Source: WAOL01 sp964399035
GTDB lineage: Archaea; Thermoproteota; Thermoprotei_A; Sulfolobales; NBVN01
Direction of reading: 5' to 3'
Assembly (NCBI GenBank): GCA_964399035.1
Contig: CAYNPH010000097.1
Location: forward strand, 1 to 64,000
DNA length: 64,000 nucleotides
The translations under genes and the position numbers were made by a program. Each line of letters starts with the position of its first letter. The stretch's first letter is position 1. Positions 51,445 to 60,123 of this stretch are shown here, piece after piece. The notes below the pieces were generated by a model. That model worked only from the letters and a program-made list of their open reading frames with translations, was not told the origin of the DNA and did not search any database.

Positions 51445-51677
51445 ATTATTACCTATGTAAGTCTTCAATGCTCCCAGTATAATATGTTAACCGCCTCCTG
51501 GTGGGCAGGAAGTGAACAACGCATGACTGCACTGATTTCACGGTAGTGCTTACTCTTAATTAACGGGCTGATTCTTGTTTGATAAAAACGGTTAACTTAT
51601 TCACGTAATAATTTTAGCGTAGCCCATCCCTTAAGTAAGGATTTAATACTCCATCATCGGGTTCAAACATTTTTTTA

Positions 51678-51689
51678 AAGGCATGCCTT
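51678..51689. promoter_or_regulatory. 12-bp perfect palindrome downstream of the BMP operon TATA box
   Basis: AAGGCATGCCTT is perfectly symmetric and begins inside the TATA-like TTTTTTTAAAG (51670-51680), between TATA and the expected transcription start near 51700. A bound protein would block initiation. Confidence 0.45.
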
Positions 51690-51701
51690 AATTACATCTC
51701 T

Positions 51702-51715
51702 TGGTGAATACCAAC
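51702..51715 (+). promoter_or_regulatory. Small hairpin over the ribosome binding site of the BMP gene
   Basis: TTGGT-GAAT-ACCAA forms a 5-bp stem that contains the GGTGA ribosome binding site, immediately before the TTG start at 51717. At high temperature it would be weak, so any role in translation control is uncertain. Confidence 0.25.
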
Positions 51716-51716
51716 C

Positions 51717-53174
51717 TTGTCAAAGACGGCCTTAATAGCCGGATTCGTAATAGCTGTAATAATCGTTGGTATTGCTGCCTTCTACGCCGGAATGAGTATG
51801 GCACCAAGTAAGACAACTACAGTTACCACGACTGTTACTGCTAGTAGTGGTGGGGGAGGCACTGCAGCTACTGTTACTAAGACCGTCACCACGACTGTGA
51901 GTACTAGCGGAACTACTCCCTCTTGGACACCACCAAGCAAGATAAAAGCTGCTTGGATTTACGTAGGCCCTGTCGGTGACTTCGGTTGGAGCTATATGCA
52001 CGACCTTGGCAGGAGAGTTGTAGCGGCTCTATATAAGGACTGGCTCAAAACCACCTACGTAGAGAGCGTCCCCGAGAGCAAGTTAAAGAGCACTATCGAG
52101 TCACTCATTCAGAAAGGGTATCAAGTATTCTTCACCACGTCCTTCGGTTACATGCAGGGCACACTTGATGAGGCTAAGCTACACCCGAACCTGATGTTCT
52201 TCCACTGCAGCGGTTACTTAAGATACAAGAACATGGGTACGTACTTTGCCGACCTATATCAGATATACTATCTTGATGGATTAATTGCCGGGGCTTTAAC
52301 TAAGACTGGTCATATAGGGTATGTGGCTGCGTTCCTCACGCCCGAGTTAGTTAGGCACATTAACGCATTCGCCATAGGAGCTAAAGAAATAGGTGAGCAA
52401 CTAGGTAAAAACATACAGGTTTACGTAATCGAAATTGGTGCTTGGTATAATCCTACAGCAGCAAGACAGGCAGCAGAGACCCTTGTTAATCAGTACAACG
52501 TAGATGCAATAGCATATACCGAGGACTCAACCGCCATACTTGAGTATGCCGAGCAGTTATACAAGCAGCAGCACAAGCAGATCTGGGTCTTTAGCCACTA
52601 CAGCCCAGGATACGTGTATGGCCCCGATGTAGTAGCTAGTGGACAGATAGTTAGGTGGGAAGTAATATACGCGGACATACTAGCTAAGATCAAGGCCGGC
52701 GTATATACACCATATAACCTAGAGAATGTGGACTACTGGGATCTCCTTAACTCAGGCGCTGTAGAATTTGGATGCTGGGTCTTCCCGAACGGCACCGTAA
52801 TGCACATCAATCCTAAGGTCATACCAATCCTGAAGAACATACAAGTAACCGACAAACTAACCGGCAAGAAGATGAGCGCCTATGAACTAATAATGGAGAG
52901 ATACTACGAGATGAAGAACGCACCCATGCTAAACGCCCTTGACAGCCTAGCAATTACCCACAAATACATGAACATAACCAAGGTAAGCATAGGCGGCAAG
53001 GAGAAATACTACTACATAGCTCCAATATTCGATCCATTCACTGGTCCACTAAGTGGTTATAACATAAAGACCCATGCTAAGGTAACTGTGCCGGCTGGCG
53101 AGAGGCTGGGACATGACGCACTGTGGACTATGCAGTGGTTCGTTGACTGGGTACATATAGTCGGTAAGAAGTAA
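51717..53174 (+). CDS. BMP/PnrA family ABC transporter substrate-binding protein
   Basis: A 485-residue exterior binding protein; known members bind purine nucleosides or riboflavin-like solutes. N-terminal membrane anchor (ALIAGFVIAVIIVGIAAFYAGM), Thr/Ser-rich tether to about residue 75, then the binding domain IKAAWIYVGPVGDFGWSYMHDLGRRVVAALY with FFHCSGYLRYKNMGTYFADLYQIYYLDGLIAGALTKTGHIGYVAAFLTPELVRHINAFAIGA. TTG start. First gene of a four-gene transporter operon. The base composition of the operon looks more AT-rich than the LIV operon. Confidence 0.92.
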   Translation: MSKTALIAGFVIAVIIVGIAAFYAGMSMAPSKTTTVTTTVTASSGGGGTAATVTKTVTTTVSTSGTTPSWTPPSKIKAAWIYVGPVGDFGWSYMHDLGRRVVAALYKDWLKTTYVESVPESKLKSTIESLIQKGYQVFFTTSFGYMQGTLDEAKLHPNLMFFHCSGYLRYKNMGTYFADLYQIYYLDGLIAGALTKTGHIGYVAAFLTPELVRHINAFAIGAKEIGEQLGKNIQVYVIEIGAWYNPTAARQAAETLVNQYNVDAIAYTEDSTAILEYAEQLYKQQHKQIWVFSHYSPGYVYGPDVVASGQIVRWEVIYADILAKIKAGVYTPYNLENVDYWDLLNSGAVEFGCWVFPNGTVMHINPKVIPILKNIQVTDKLTGKKMSAYELIMERYYEMKNAPMLNALDSLAITHKYMNITKVSIGGKEKYYYIAPIFDPFTGPLSGYNIKTHAKVTVPAGERLGHDALWTMQWFVDWVHIVGKK

Positions 53175-53197
53175 TTCAAGGTATGGGTGAGAATCCC

Positions 53198-54757
53198 ATG
53201 GCAGATGTAATAAATCAAACTAGTTTTTCACAATCACAACCCCATTTAGGGGGAGAAATAACTATTTTAGTTAGGAAACTAGTTAAAAGATTTCCTGGAG
53301 TTTTGGCCTTAGATAATGTTAAGTTCGAACTCCGTAAAGGGGAGATTCACGCACTTCTCGGGGAAAATGGAGCTGGAAAAACCACGTTCGTTAAGATACT
53401 TTATGGTATTTACATTCCAGACAGCGGCGAAATAATAGTAAATGGTAAGAAAGTAATCTTCACATCCCCACTAGATGCCATAAAGCATGGAATAGCGCTA
53501 GTGTCGCAAATTCCCCAGATCATAGGCTCGCTCACGGTTAGTGAAAATATCATACTTGGCCTTGAGAAATACGGTATGATGGCTAACGTACGTAAGATTG
53601 AAAACTACATCAGAGAACAAAGCAAGGAAATAGGAATTCGTGTAGACCCGAACACTGAGGTGTGGAAACTCAGTTACACACAAAAGCAGCTGGTAGAGTT
53701 GCTACGCGCAGTCATACTTGGAGCTAAGGTGCTAATGCTAGACGAAGCAGTCACGTTCCTGCCTATTCGAGAGAAAAGAAGGTTCTTCAAATTCATGCGC
53801 AGATTCGCTGAGCGTGGAGGATCTGTTATACTAATAACACATAAGATCCCCGAAGCACTGGAGGTTGCTGATAGGATATCCGTGCTTAGGAGGGGCAAGT
53901 ATGTAGGTACTGTCGAAGCGAAAAATGCGTCAGTTGATACTATAAGGAAGATGATGTTTGGTGAGCGTTCATCGCAGATAACCTACGAGAGATTGCCTCT
54001 ATCAAAACCTAGCGAGAAGGTTGTTCTGGACGTGAAGGACGTGTGGGTGATGGGTGATTACGGAGCCTTCTCTGTGAAGGGTGTTAGGCTACAGGTGCGG
54101 GCAGGGGAAGTATTGGGTATAGCTGGTGTTGCTGGTAACGGTCAATTGGAATTAGTGCAGGCGATCATGGGTCTCAGGAAAGTTAGGAAAGGCAAGATCC
54201 TGATCAGGACTAACGGAGACGTTATAGACGTAACTAACAAAGGCACAAGCAAAATTAGGAGCCTTGGCGTAGGTTACATACCCGACGAGCCGTTAAAGTA
54301 CGGCGTGTCTATGGAGAACAACATCGAAGAAAACCTAGCGATGCTCCCATTAATATCTAAAGGAATAATTAAGTGGGGACAGATACGTAAGAAGGCTCAA
54401 GAACTGATAAACGAATTTAAAGTAGTAACTCCTTCTAGCCGAACACCAGTCAAGCTTCTATCCGGCGGTAATATAATGAAGGTATTAGTCGGTAGGGAGC
54501 TTTCGGTCGCTAAGAAGCTCTTAGTGGCTTATAACCCTACGAGGGCCTTAGATGAAGTGACCGCAGTAACTGTTAGGAAAATAATTAAGGATAAAGTACT
54601 GAAACATAAGCTAGCTGTACTACTAGTCTCAGAGGACTTAGACGAAATATTCCAAGTGAGCGATACGATAGCCGTTATGAGTTCAGGAAGGATAGCAGGC
54701 GTATTCCCGGCTGAGAAAGCCGATCGTGAACAAATCGAAAAGTTAATGGTGATGTAA
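53198..54757 (+). CDS. Nucleoside/sugar-type ABC transporter ATPase with two ABC domains
   Basis: A 519-residue double ATPase of the RbsA/BmpC type. The first domain has an intact Walker A GENGAGKTT and an altered signature KLSYTQKQLVELLRA with Walker B VLMLDEAVTFL. The second has the expected degenerate Walker A (GVAGNGQLE) and signature LLSGGNIMKVLVGRELS. Both features are normal for this class, except that LSYTQ departs from the usual LSVGxQQ. ATG 53198 has GGGTGAG upstream; ATG 53183 has no proper site. Confidence 0.9.
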   Translation: MADVINQTSFSQSQPHLGGEITILVRKLVKRFPGVLALDNVKFELRKGEIHALLGENGAGKTTFVKILYGIYIPDSGEIIVNGKKVIFTSPLDAIKHGIALVSQIPQIIGSLTVSENIILGLEKYGMMANVRKIENYIREQSKEIGIRVDPNTEVWKLSYTQKQLVELLRAVILGAKVLMLDEAVTFLPIREKRRFFKFMRRFAERGGSVILITHKIPEALEVADRISVLRRGKYVGTVEAKNASVDTIRKMMFGERSSQITYERLPLSKPSEKVVLDVKDVWVMGDYGAFSVKGVRLQVRAGEVLGIAGVAGNGQLELVQAIMGLRKVRKGKILIRTNGDVIDVTNKGTSKIRSLGVGYIPDEPLKYGVSMENNIEENLAMLPLISKGIIKWGQIRKKAQELINEFKVVTPSSRTPVKLLSGGNIMKVLVGRELSVAKKLLVAYNPTRALDEVTAVTVRKIIKDKVLKHKLAVLLVSEDLDEIFQVSDTIAVMSSGRIAGVFPAEKADREQIEKLMVM

Positions 54758-54758
54758 G

Positions 54759-55979
54759 ATGAGGGTTATCGTAACTAAAAGGGTTAAGCCGTTAAGATTT
54801 GGTGGTATTATAATTCCGTTTTTATCTATAGTTATAGGCATATTCCTAGCTACCCTAGCCCTCTACGGGCTAGCCCGTGTACCTCCCCCGCTAGTATATG
54901 GGGCAATAGGGCAATCCCTCATATCTCCTCAGATGCTTCAAACCTTCGTTATGCTAACCATACTTGGTGTAGCTCTCATAATACCATTCAGTGCAGCGGT
55001 GTGGAATATTGGTGCAGAGGGACAGATCATCTGGGGTATGATAGCCTCTGCGTTTATAGGGTTATCCGTTGCTGTTAGGTACATAATGGTATCGCAGGCG
55101 GAGCTACCTAAATATACTAACATGCCTGGGATGTTCGTTCTCCCAACACCTACGGTATCGGGCGCATATGCTGTTGAAGCACTAACTATGAGCCCTGGGG
55201 CCGCAATAGCGTTGATGCTCATATTAGCTGCCATCTCAGGGGCTGTGTGGGCACTAATAGCGGGTTTAATGAAGGCATACCTAGATATAGATGAGGTTGC
55301 AACGACATTAATCATGAATTACATAGCATATTACGCGTATAATTATATAGTATATGGTCCTCTTCAGGGAATCACGATATCCACTAGCGGGTTCGGCCTC
55401 TCCAATGCCTTACATCCAGAGTTAAGGTTTGCTAGGATAAGTACAACCACGACAGCCACTTGGGAAGGAGTAGGGCTCATGATTGCCATATTCGCCATCG
55501 CATGGTTTGTATTGAGGCACACCACTTTCGGGTTAAGGCTTAGAATACTGGGTTCGAACCCGAACGCACTTAAGGCTGCGGGTATAAATGTCCGTAAATA
55601 TATAGTCCTAGCACTAACCATTAGTGGCGCTATAGCTGGCTTAGTAGGCACAATACTCTTCGCTGGCAACCTTTATCAGTTAATAAAGATAAAAACGATA
55701 ACAACGCCACCCACGCATAACATAGGCTACACTGCTATCCTAGTGTCATGGCTCTCTATGCTTGACTTAAGAGGCGTCCCCATAGCTGCTTACATTGTAG
55801 CGAGCTTATTCCAGGCCGGTATAAACCTGCAATCCTCACTTGGTGGGGTTAGTGGTGGTAGCGCTATGATTAGCAGCGGTGCGTTAACGTACGTTCTAAT
55901 AGGATTCGTACTGACCACATTCACCATACTGAGGGTGTTCTCAGAATATAGTATAAGAATAGTACGTGAAAAGAGGTGA
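54759..55979 (+). CDS. BMP-type ABC transporter permease, first
   Basis: Membrane subunit of 406 residues with about nine helices, of the branched-chain/ribose-type permease superfamily as found with BMP binding proteins. Features: AVWNIGAEGQIIWGMIASAFIGL, IDEVATTLIMNYIAYYAYNYIVYGPLQ, RHTTFGLRLRILGSNPNALKAAGINVRKYIVLALTISGAIAGLVGTI and GIAILVSWL-like region near residue 330. It begins one base after the ATPase stop. Confidence 0.9.
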   Translation: MRVIVTKRVKPLRFGGIIIPFLSIVIGIFLATLALYGLARVPPPLVYGAIGQSLISPQMLQTFVMLTILGVALIIPFSAAVWNIGAEGQIIWGMIASAFIGLSVAVRYIMVSQAELPKYTNMPGMFVLPTPTVSGAYAVEALTMSPGAAIALMLILAAISGAVWALIAGLMKAYLDIDEVATTLIMNYIAYYAYNYIVYGPLQGITISTSGFGLSNALHPELRFARISTTTTATWEGVGLMIAIFAIAWFVLRHTTFGLRLRILGSNPNALKAAGINVRKYIVLALTISGAIAGLVGTILFAGNLYQLIKIKTITTPPTHNIGYTAILVSWLSMLDLRGVPIAAYIVASLFQAGINLQSSLGGVSGGSAMISSGALTYVLIGFVLTTFTILRVFSEYSIRIVREKR

Positions 55980-55985
55980 GCCCGC

Positions 55986-56882
55986 ATGAACCCCGCGTTA
56001 GTAACCTTAATATTGGGTGTGGGTCCGGCTTTCGCCGCATATTACTTAACAGCTATAGGGCATGGACTCTTCGAAAAATCAGGCATACTTAACTTAGCCA
56101 TCGATGGTGTATTTACCGTATCAGTGGCTGTGGCATATGTGATTGCACTATTCGCTGGTACGGCTATCGCCGGATCTGTGGCCTCCCTAATAATAGCTGC
56201 CGCGTTCGGTGTATTTATAGCGTACCTAGCAACCAAGTTACCTATAAGTCATGGAGCCATAGGCTTATCAATAATGTTCGTTGGATACGGATTAGCCGCG
56301 TTAATAGCCGTACCTATAAGAAGCCAAGTAAATGCTGTGGTGTCGTACCCGCTAAGCGTGGAAACAGACGTAGGTTTCATAGTGTTCTCCATAATACTGG
56401 GTATACTAGTGCACCTAATGCTCAGCAGAACCAAGCTAGGTGCAGCAATAAGGGCAGCAGGTGAAAACCCACACGCAGCATCAGCCCTAGGAGTTAACGT
56501 GCTTAAGGTAAGGGTCATAGCAGGCATACTCGGTTATGCACTAATAGGGTTAGGAGCATCATTCTACTTCCTAGCGTACACGCCAGCACCCTATAGTGAA
56601 GGCATGGGGATGGGGCAAGGATGGATAGCATTCGCCATATCGTTATCGGCAGGGAGGCACCCCCTGCTAACGATACTTTCGGCGGCCGTCTTCGCAGAGC
56701 TTCTCTATAATAAATTCGTCCTTCAGGGGTACCTAGGGCTATCAGTGCATGTAACAAAGATGATACCGTACCTAGCAGCGTTAGTTGCTATGGTGATATT
56801 CATGGTAACCCCATTGAAGAGGAAGTTAGCACCGCCGCGAGCCTTAGGGAAGATCTACTTCAAGGAGGAGAGAACTGTCTAA
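55986..56882 (+). CDS. BMP-type ABC transporter permease, second
   Basis: Membrane subunit of 298 residues, about eight helices. Features: LFEKSGILNLAIDGVFTVSVAVAYVIALF, ISHGAIGLSIMFVGYGLAALIAVP, RTKLGAAIRAAGENPHAASALGVNVLKVRVIAGILGYALIGLGASF and GMGMGQGWIAFAISL. Pairs with the permease at 54759. Last gene of the operon; a T5 run at 56909-56913 follows, in the gap before the convergent gene. Confidence 0.9.
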   Translation: MNPALVTLILGVGPAFAAYYLTAIGHGLFEKSGILNLAIDGVFTVSVAVAYVIALFAGTAIAGSVASLIIAAAFGVFIAYLATKLPISHGAIGLSIMFVGYGLAALIAVPIRSQVNAVVSYPLSVETDVGFIVFSIILGILVHLMLSRTKLGAAIRAAGENPHAASALGVNVLKVRVIAGILGYALIGLGASFYFLAYTPAPYSEGMGMGQGWIAFAISLSAGRHPLLTILSAAVFAELLYNKFVLQGYLGLSVHVTKMIPYLAALVAMVIFMVTPLKRKLAPPRALGKIYFKEERTV

Positions 56883-56908
56883 GTCGGATAAAGCTAAGGC
56901 GATATTAC

Positions 56909-56913
56909 TTTTT
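56909..56913 (+). terminator. T-run after the BMP transporter operon
   Basis: TTTTT 27 bases after the last permease stop, before a convergent gene end at 56928. Confidence 0.35.
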
Positions 56914-56927
56914 ATTTGGTTAAACTA

Positions 56928-57728
56928 TTAAGGACGAATGTTTTTGAGCAATAAACTAACTTCATCCGCGAACTGTTTTAAGTCGTAAAGCCCCGACGCC
57001 TGTAGCGGCGCTACTCGGAAATCTAGGATAACTTCATTATCACTACCTACGTACAGCAGTAAGGTCACAGGTTTTTTACGCCCTAAACCGAACATACTAC
57101 CGCGAACCAATATAGCGTAAGTACTTGCTATCTCACGTTGTTTATATCCTAACTCATTACTCAGGAACTCAGTTGCCCTACGAATAAACTCAGGTACGCT
57201 CATTTCCGTTAAGTTCACGCGGCATATATGTCGAGCTAGGCTTAACGACCTACATACAGTGCCTTCATCAATAACATATTTCTCCATTAAGTATTCTTCT
57301 TCATTGGTCTTAGTTCTCGTGATACACCAATACAGTATACCACCGCCAAGTAGTACTAAACCCGCACCGATTAACCAGTATAGAATGCTGAACGAACCGA
57401 CCCTCTGAGGATAACATATGATAATACTTGCATTCTTAGGTAACGAACCCTTTATACAATATACTCCAACCTTGTTTACAGCATATTGAACAGTACATCC
57501 GCTAATAGTAGATGAGTTAACCTTTCTTAATTGAGGTATCGAAACACCAGTACCTTTCACACATATAATCCCGGGCTTACTTACCACGAAACATGAATTA
57601 CTCACGAATTCCACACCAGCACACTCTACAGCACTATAAGTCAAGGCAGCATAGACTGTTACTATAATTCCTGTGATTAGCAATACTAATCCAATACGTA
57701 ACGCAACCCTAGGTTCCACCTCAATCAT
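56928..57728 (-). CDS. Two-helix membrane protein with Cys-rich exterior domain
   Basis: A 266-residue orphan. Membrane helix 1 (about 11-30), an exterior domain of about 90 residues with six or more cysteines (AECAGVEFVSNSCFVVSKPGIICVKG ... VYCIKGSLPKNASIIICYP), helix 2 (about 118-136, YWLIGAGLVLLGGGILYWC), and a cytoplasmic alpha/beta domain of about 120 residues. The exterior part has the look of repeated strand-Cys-strand units probably held by disulfides. ATG 57728 is preferred over GTG 57731. Unknown family. Confidence 0.65.
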   Translation of the reverse strand: MIEVEPRVALRIGLVLLITGIIVTVYAALTYSAVECAGVEFVSNSCFVVSKPGIICVKGTGVSIPQLRKVNSSTISGCTVQYAVNKVGVYCIKGSLPKNASIIICYPQRVGSFSILYWLIGAGLVLLGGGILYWCITRTKTNEEEYLMEKYVIDEGTVCRSLSLARHICRVNLTEMSVPEFIRRATEFLSNELGYKQREIASTYAILVRGSMFGLGRKKPVTLLLYVGSDNEVILDFRVAPLQASGLYDLKQFADEVSLLLKNIRP

Positions 57729-57791
57729 CACGCCTTTAGACAGAGCCCACGAATTTTAAGGTTAGCCTACTTTTGATCCTGGTGTGATCCC

Positions 57792-58469
57792 TTGAAGGCA
57801 GTTGTGTTTGACCTTTTCGGTACGTTAATAACAAGTGATTCTGATGAGGTGGCGCATGAGGCTCTCTCTAAGGCATTAGCGGAGATACACGCTAACGTTT
57901 TTGATTGGGAAGAGCACATGAGGATATATAGGGAACTAGTTGGGCAGGGCGTCTCATCCCTTGACGCTACCTGGGAGGCCCTCCTAAGATCTCTTCACGG
58001 AACCATGTCAGAACCGCTGGTGAGTAAGGCTGAATTAGTTAGGATGCATACCGAATTCCACGCCAGGTACGCTAGGTTACGCCCAGATGCAATCCCTGCT
58101 CTAAAGAAGGCTAGGGAGTTCCTTGATAGGGTCGGTCTAGTTACTGACGGGGACGGTGAGATTGTGTACGCCGTTTTGGAAGCGGTAGGGATTCTAAAGT
58201 ACTTTGACGCCATAGTCACGTTTAATGACTGCCACGTGAGGAAACCTGATCCATGTTTATTCCTAACATGCTTAAGGAAGCTAAGCGTGAGACCTGAGAA
58301 CGCGGTAATGATAGGGGACAGATGTGCTGATGTTGAGGGCTCCACGAAGGTCGGTATGAAGGCTGTACTCCTAGGTAGTTCTAAGTACTGCAACGTTAAA
58401 CCTCATGCGGAGGCTAATGACTTACTTGAAGCCGTTGATCATGCGTTAATTTTGCTTGGAATACGTTGA
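57792..58469 (+). CDS. HAD superfamily hydrolase
   Basis: A 225-residue phosphatase-like enzyme of HAD subfamily IA. Motif I DLFGTL (residues 7-12, Asp nucleophile), motif II region VGLVTDGDGEIV, motif III lysine in VRKPDPCLF and motif IV MIGDRCADVEGS. The helical cap lies between about 15 and 95. Likely a small-molecule phosphatase; substrate unknown. TTG start with GGTGTGA upstream. Divergent from the membrane orphan. Confidence 0.88.
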   Translation: MKAVVFDLFGTLITSDSDEVAHEALSKALAEIHANVFDWEEHMRIYRELVGQGVSSLDATWEALLRSLHGTMSEPLVSKAELVRMHTEFHARYARLRPDAIPALKKAREFLDRVGLVTDGDGEIVYAVLEAVGILKYFDAIVTFNDCHVRKPDPCLFLTCLRKLSVRPENAVMIGDRCADVEGSTKVGMKAVLLGSSKYCNVKPHAEANDLLEAVDHALILLGIR

Positions 58470-58595
58470 CACATAAAACATTAGTTAAGGTATGTGAACG
58501 GTATCATTGATTATATTTATCCTGCATCTAATTGAACTACTTACATGGGAACATCTTGATACTACCGACAGTAGGTGTAAACATCATATAAAGGT

Positions 58596-58682
58596 TGGTA
58601 TTCCATGAGATCAAATGCAACTTTTATTCCAGTTCCTTAATGAGATTCAGTGGTGCACCACATGGTGAGACATGGAATACCA
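58596..58682. repeat. 12-bp inverted repeat enclosing a 12-bp palindrome
   Basis: TGGTATTCCATG (58596-58607) and CATGGAATACCA (58671-58682) are perfect inverted repeats 63 bp apart. Between them, GTGGTGCACCAC (58650-58661) is itself a perfect palindrome. The set sits in the 292-bp gap 58470-58761 between the HAD gene and the HTH regulator, with a TATATAAAGG just before it. The rest of that gap is AT-rich and shows nothing further. Confidence 0.5.
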
Positions 58683-58724
58683 CTTCTAAATAATTAGCTT
58701 CATCGAAGCATAGTTTCTTGGTCA

Positions 58725-58738
58725 TTAAATTAATAAAT
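58725..58738 (+). promoter_or_regulatory. TATA region of the duplicated HTH regulator gene
   Basis: TTAAATTAATAAAT, centred about 26 nt before the putative transcription start at about 58758, just before GTG 58762. Confidence 0.45.
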
Positions 58739-58761
58739 CCTCCAGATAAAAAGTCTACGAG

Positions 58762-59955
58762 GTGCCTCATTTGGCGAGTGAGAGACAGGATGAGAGAGAG
58801 CTTATTGAGAAATTATATTCGTACTTTCTCTATAGAAGATATTTGAACCCCTCACTTATTGACTTTATTGACCAAATACAAAGTTATGAGTACGTGCCGG
58901 AGATAACGCGGGTCGCTGATGACATGGGCATTCACGCCTCAACAGTGTGGAAATTTATGAACTTGCTGAAGAGTAAGGGACTCCGGTTCCTAGGCGTGGT
59001 CGAGATATCTAAGCTGAACGCTGAGGTCATAACGATAGTTCTCAACGAATACATACCCTACGAGAGATTATTTAAGTCTCTAATGAGGGAATATGCGCCC
59101 GTGCTCCCATGGGGTACCGCTATAACCTACATAATACCGAGGGGTACGGCGGAGACTTTCCTGAACGAATTACTTCCCACGCTTCCTAGAGAACCTAAGG
59201 AGGTGATTAAGTCAACATACTCCATAATCGGCAGGCCGAACCTCAAGAGGTATTACGATGTGAAGAGCAGGGAGATAATAATTAATTGGGAGGACCTTGC
59301 GAACATGATTAGGGCTGCCCCACGCGAGTCAATACCGAGGGAGGTTCAGCGTAGAGGGAGGATAGACGATATAGACCTATTCATCCTCCGGAAGCTGGAG
59401 ATCAACCCGTTTGAATCGCTAAGGAAGGTTACTGAGGAACTCAACAAGGAGATGAAGCCCGTATCGCCAGTAAATTACATCAGAGTGCTTAGACACTTCA
59501 AGAACCATATCGAGGCAAGAGGGGTGCTTAAGGGAGTGAAGTTAGATACTACGCCCCTTTACCCGTATGACACGGTGTACGTGAAGACCATAATTAAGGG
59601 TAATCCTGCCGAGGTTCACAGGGTATCGAAGGTGCTTACAACGCATCCGATGTTCCCTGAAGCGTTCCTTAATCCGTCAGAAGGGGTTTCGGTGATTAAT
59701 GCATTCATACCGCTCACCAAGCTCTTCAGCTACAGTAAGTTCTTGGATAGCTTAAAGAGCGAAGGCTTACTCAAGGAGTGGAGCGTGACCTATCTTGATA
59801 GGGGCAGTTGGAAGAAGTTTGCACTACCTATAACGCTGTTCTCGAAGCCTGTGAACGTACTCGTGAGGGAGGGTGGTGATGAGTTCGTTGAGGAGATCGA
59901 TGTTAGTGTGTCAATACCCCCATTAAGTAAGTTAAGGAAGGTGAAGAAGGGTTAG
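58762..59955 (+). CDS. Transcription regulator with two HTH-plus-sensor halves (Lrp/AsnC-like)
   Basis: A 397-residue protein that looks like an internal duplication. The first half has a helix-turn-helix (EYVPEITRVADDMGIHASTVWKFMNLLKSKGLRFLGVVEISKLN) followed by an alpha/beta region (VITIVLNEYIPYERLFKSLMREYAPVLPWGTAITYIIPRG). The second half repeats the plan (LFILRKLEINPFESLRKVTEELNKEMKPVSPVNYIRVLRHFKNHIEARGVLKGVKL, then VYVKTIIKGNPAEVHRVSKVLTTHPMFPEAFLNP). Sensor regions resemble RAM folds only loosely. Start GTG 58762, or TTG 58771 with GAGGTG six bases upstream. Confidence 0.7.
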   Translation: MPHLASERQDERELIEKLYSYFLYRRYLNPSLIDFIDQIQSYEYVPEITRVADDMGIHASTVWKFMNLLKSKGLRFLGVVEISKLNAEVITIVLNEYIPYERLFKSLMREYAPVLPWGTAITYIIPRGTAETFLNELLPTLPREPKEVIKSTYSIIGRPNLKRYYDVKSREIIINWEDLANMIRAAPRESIPREVQRRGRIDDIDLFILRKLEINPFESLRKVTEELNKEMKPVSPVNYIRVLRHFKNHIEARGVLKGVKLDTTPLYPYDTVYVKTIIKGNPAEVHRVSKVLTTHPMFPEAFLNPSEGVSVINAFIPLTKLFSYSKFLDSLKSEGLLKEWSVTYLDRGSWKKFALPITLFSKPVNVLVREGGDEFVEEIDVSVSIPPLSKLRKVKKG

Positions 59956-60123
59956 TTTTCCATTCAATATACGCACTCGAAGTCTTCAGCTTCATAGTGT
60001 GTCTTCGTAATTTACTTTATTGCTCACTACTTTAATTTCGACCGACTTAGTGATAATTTTTACTACCGGACGAAGTAATTAATGCTAGATTGTTCTTAAA
60101 TTTATTAGCTTACCCTAAACTGA

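Noticed and set aside
55551..55566. tRNA T-loop-like GGGTTCGAACCC
   Set aside because: Inside the conserved coding segment of the BMP permease; no cloverleaf fits.
58596..58682. Miniature transposable element (MITE)
   Set aside because: The inverted ends are perfect, but no target-site duplication flanks them and only one copy is visible in the window; left open as a weaker alternative.
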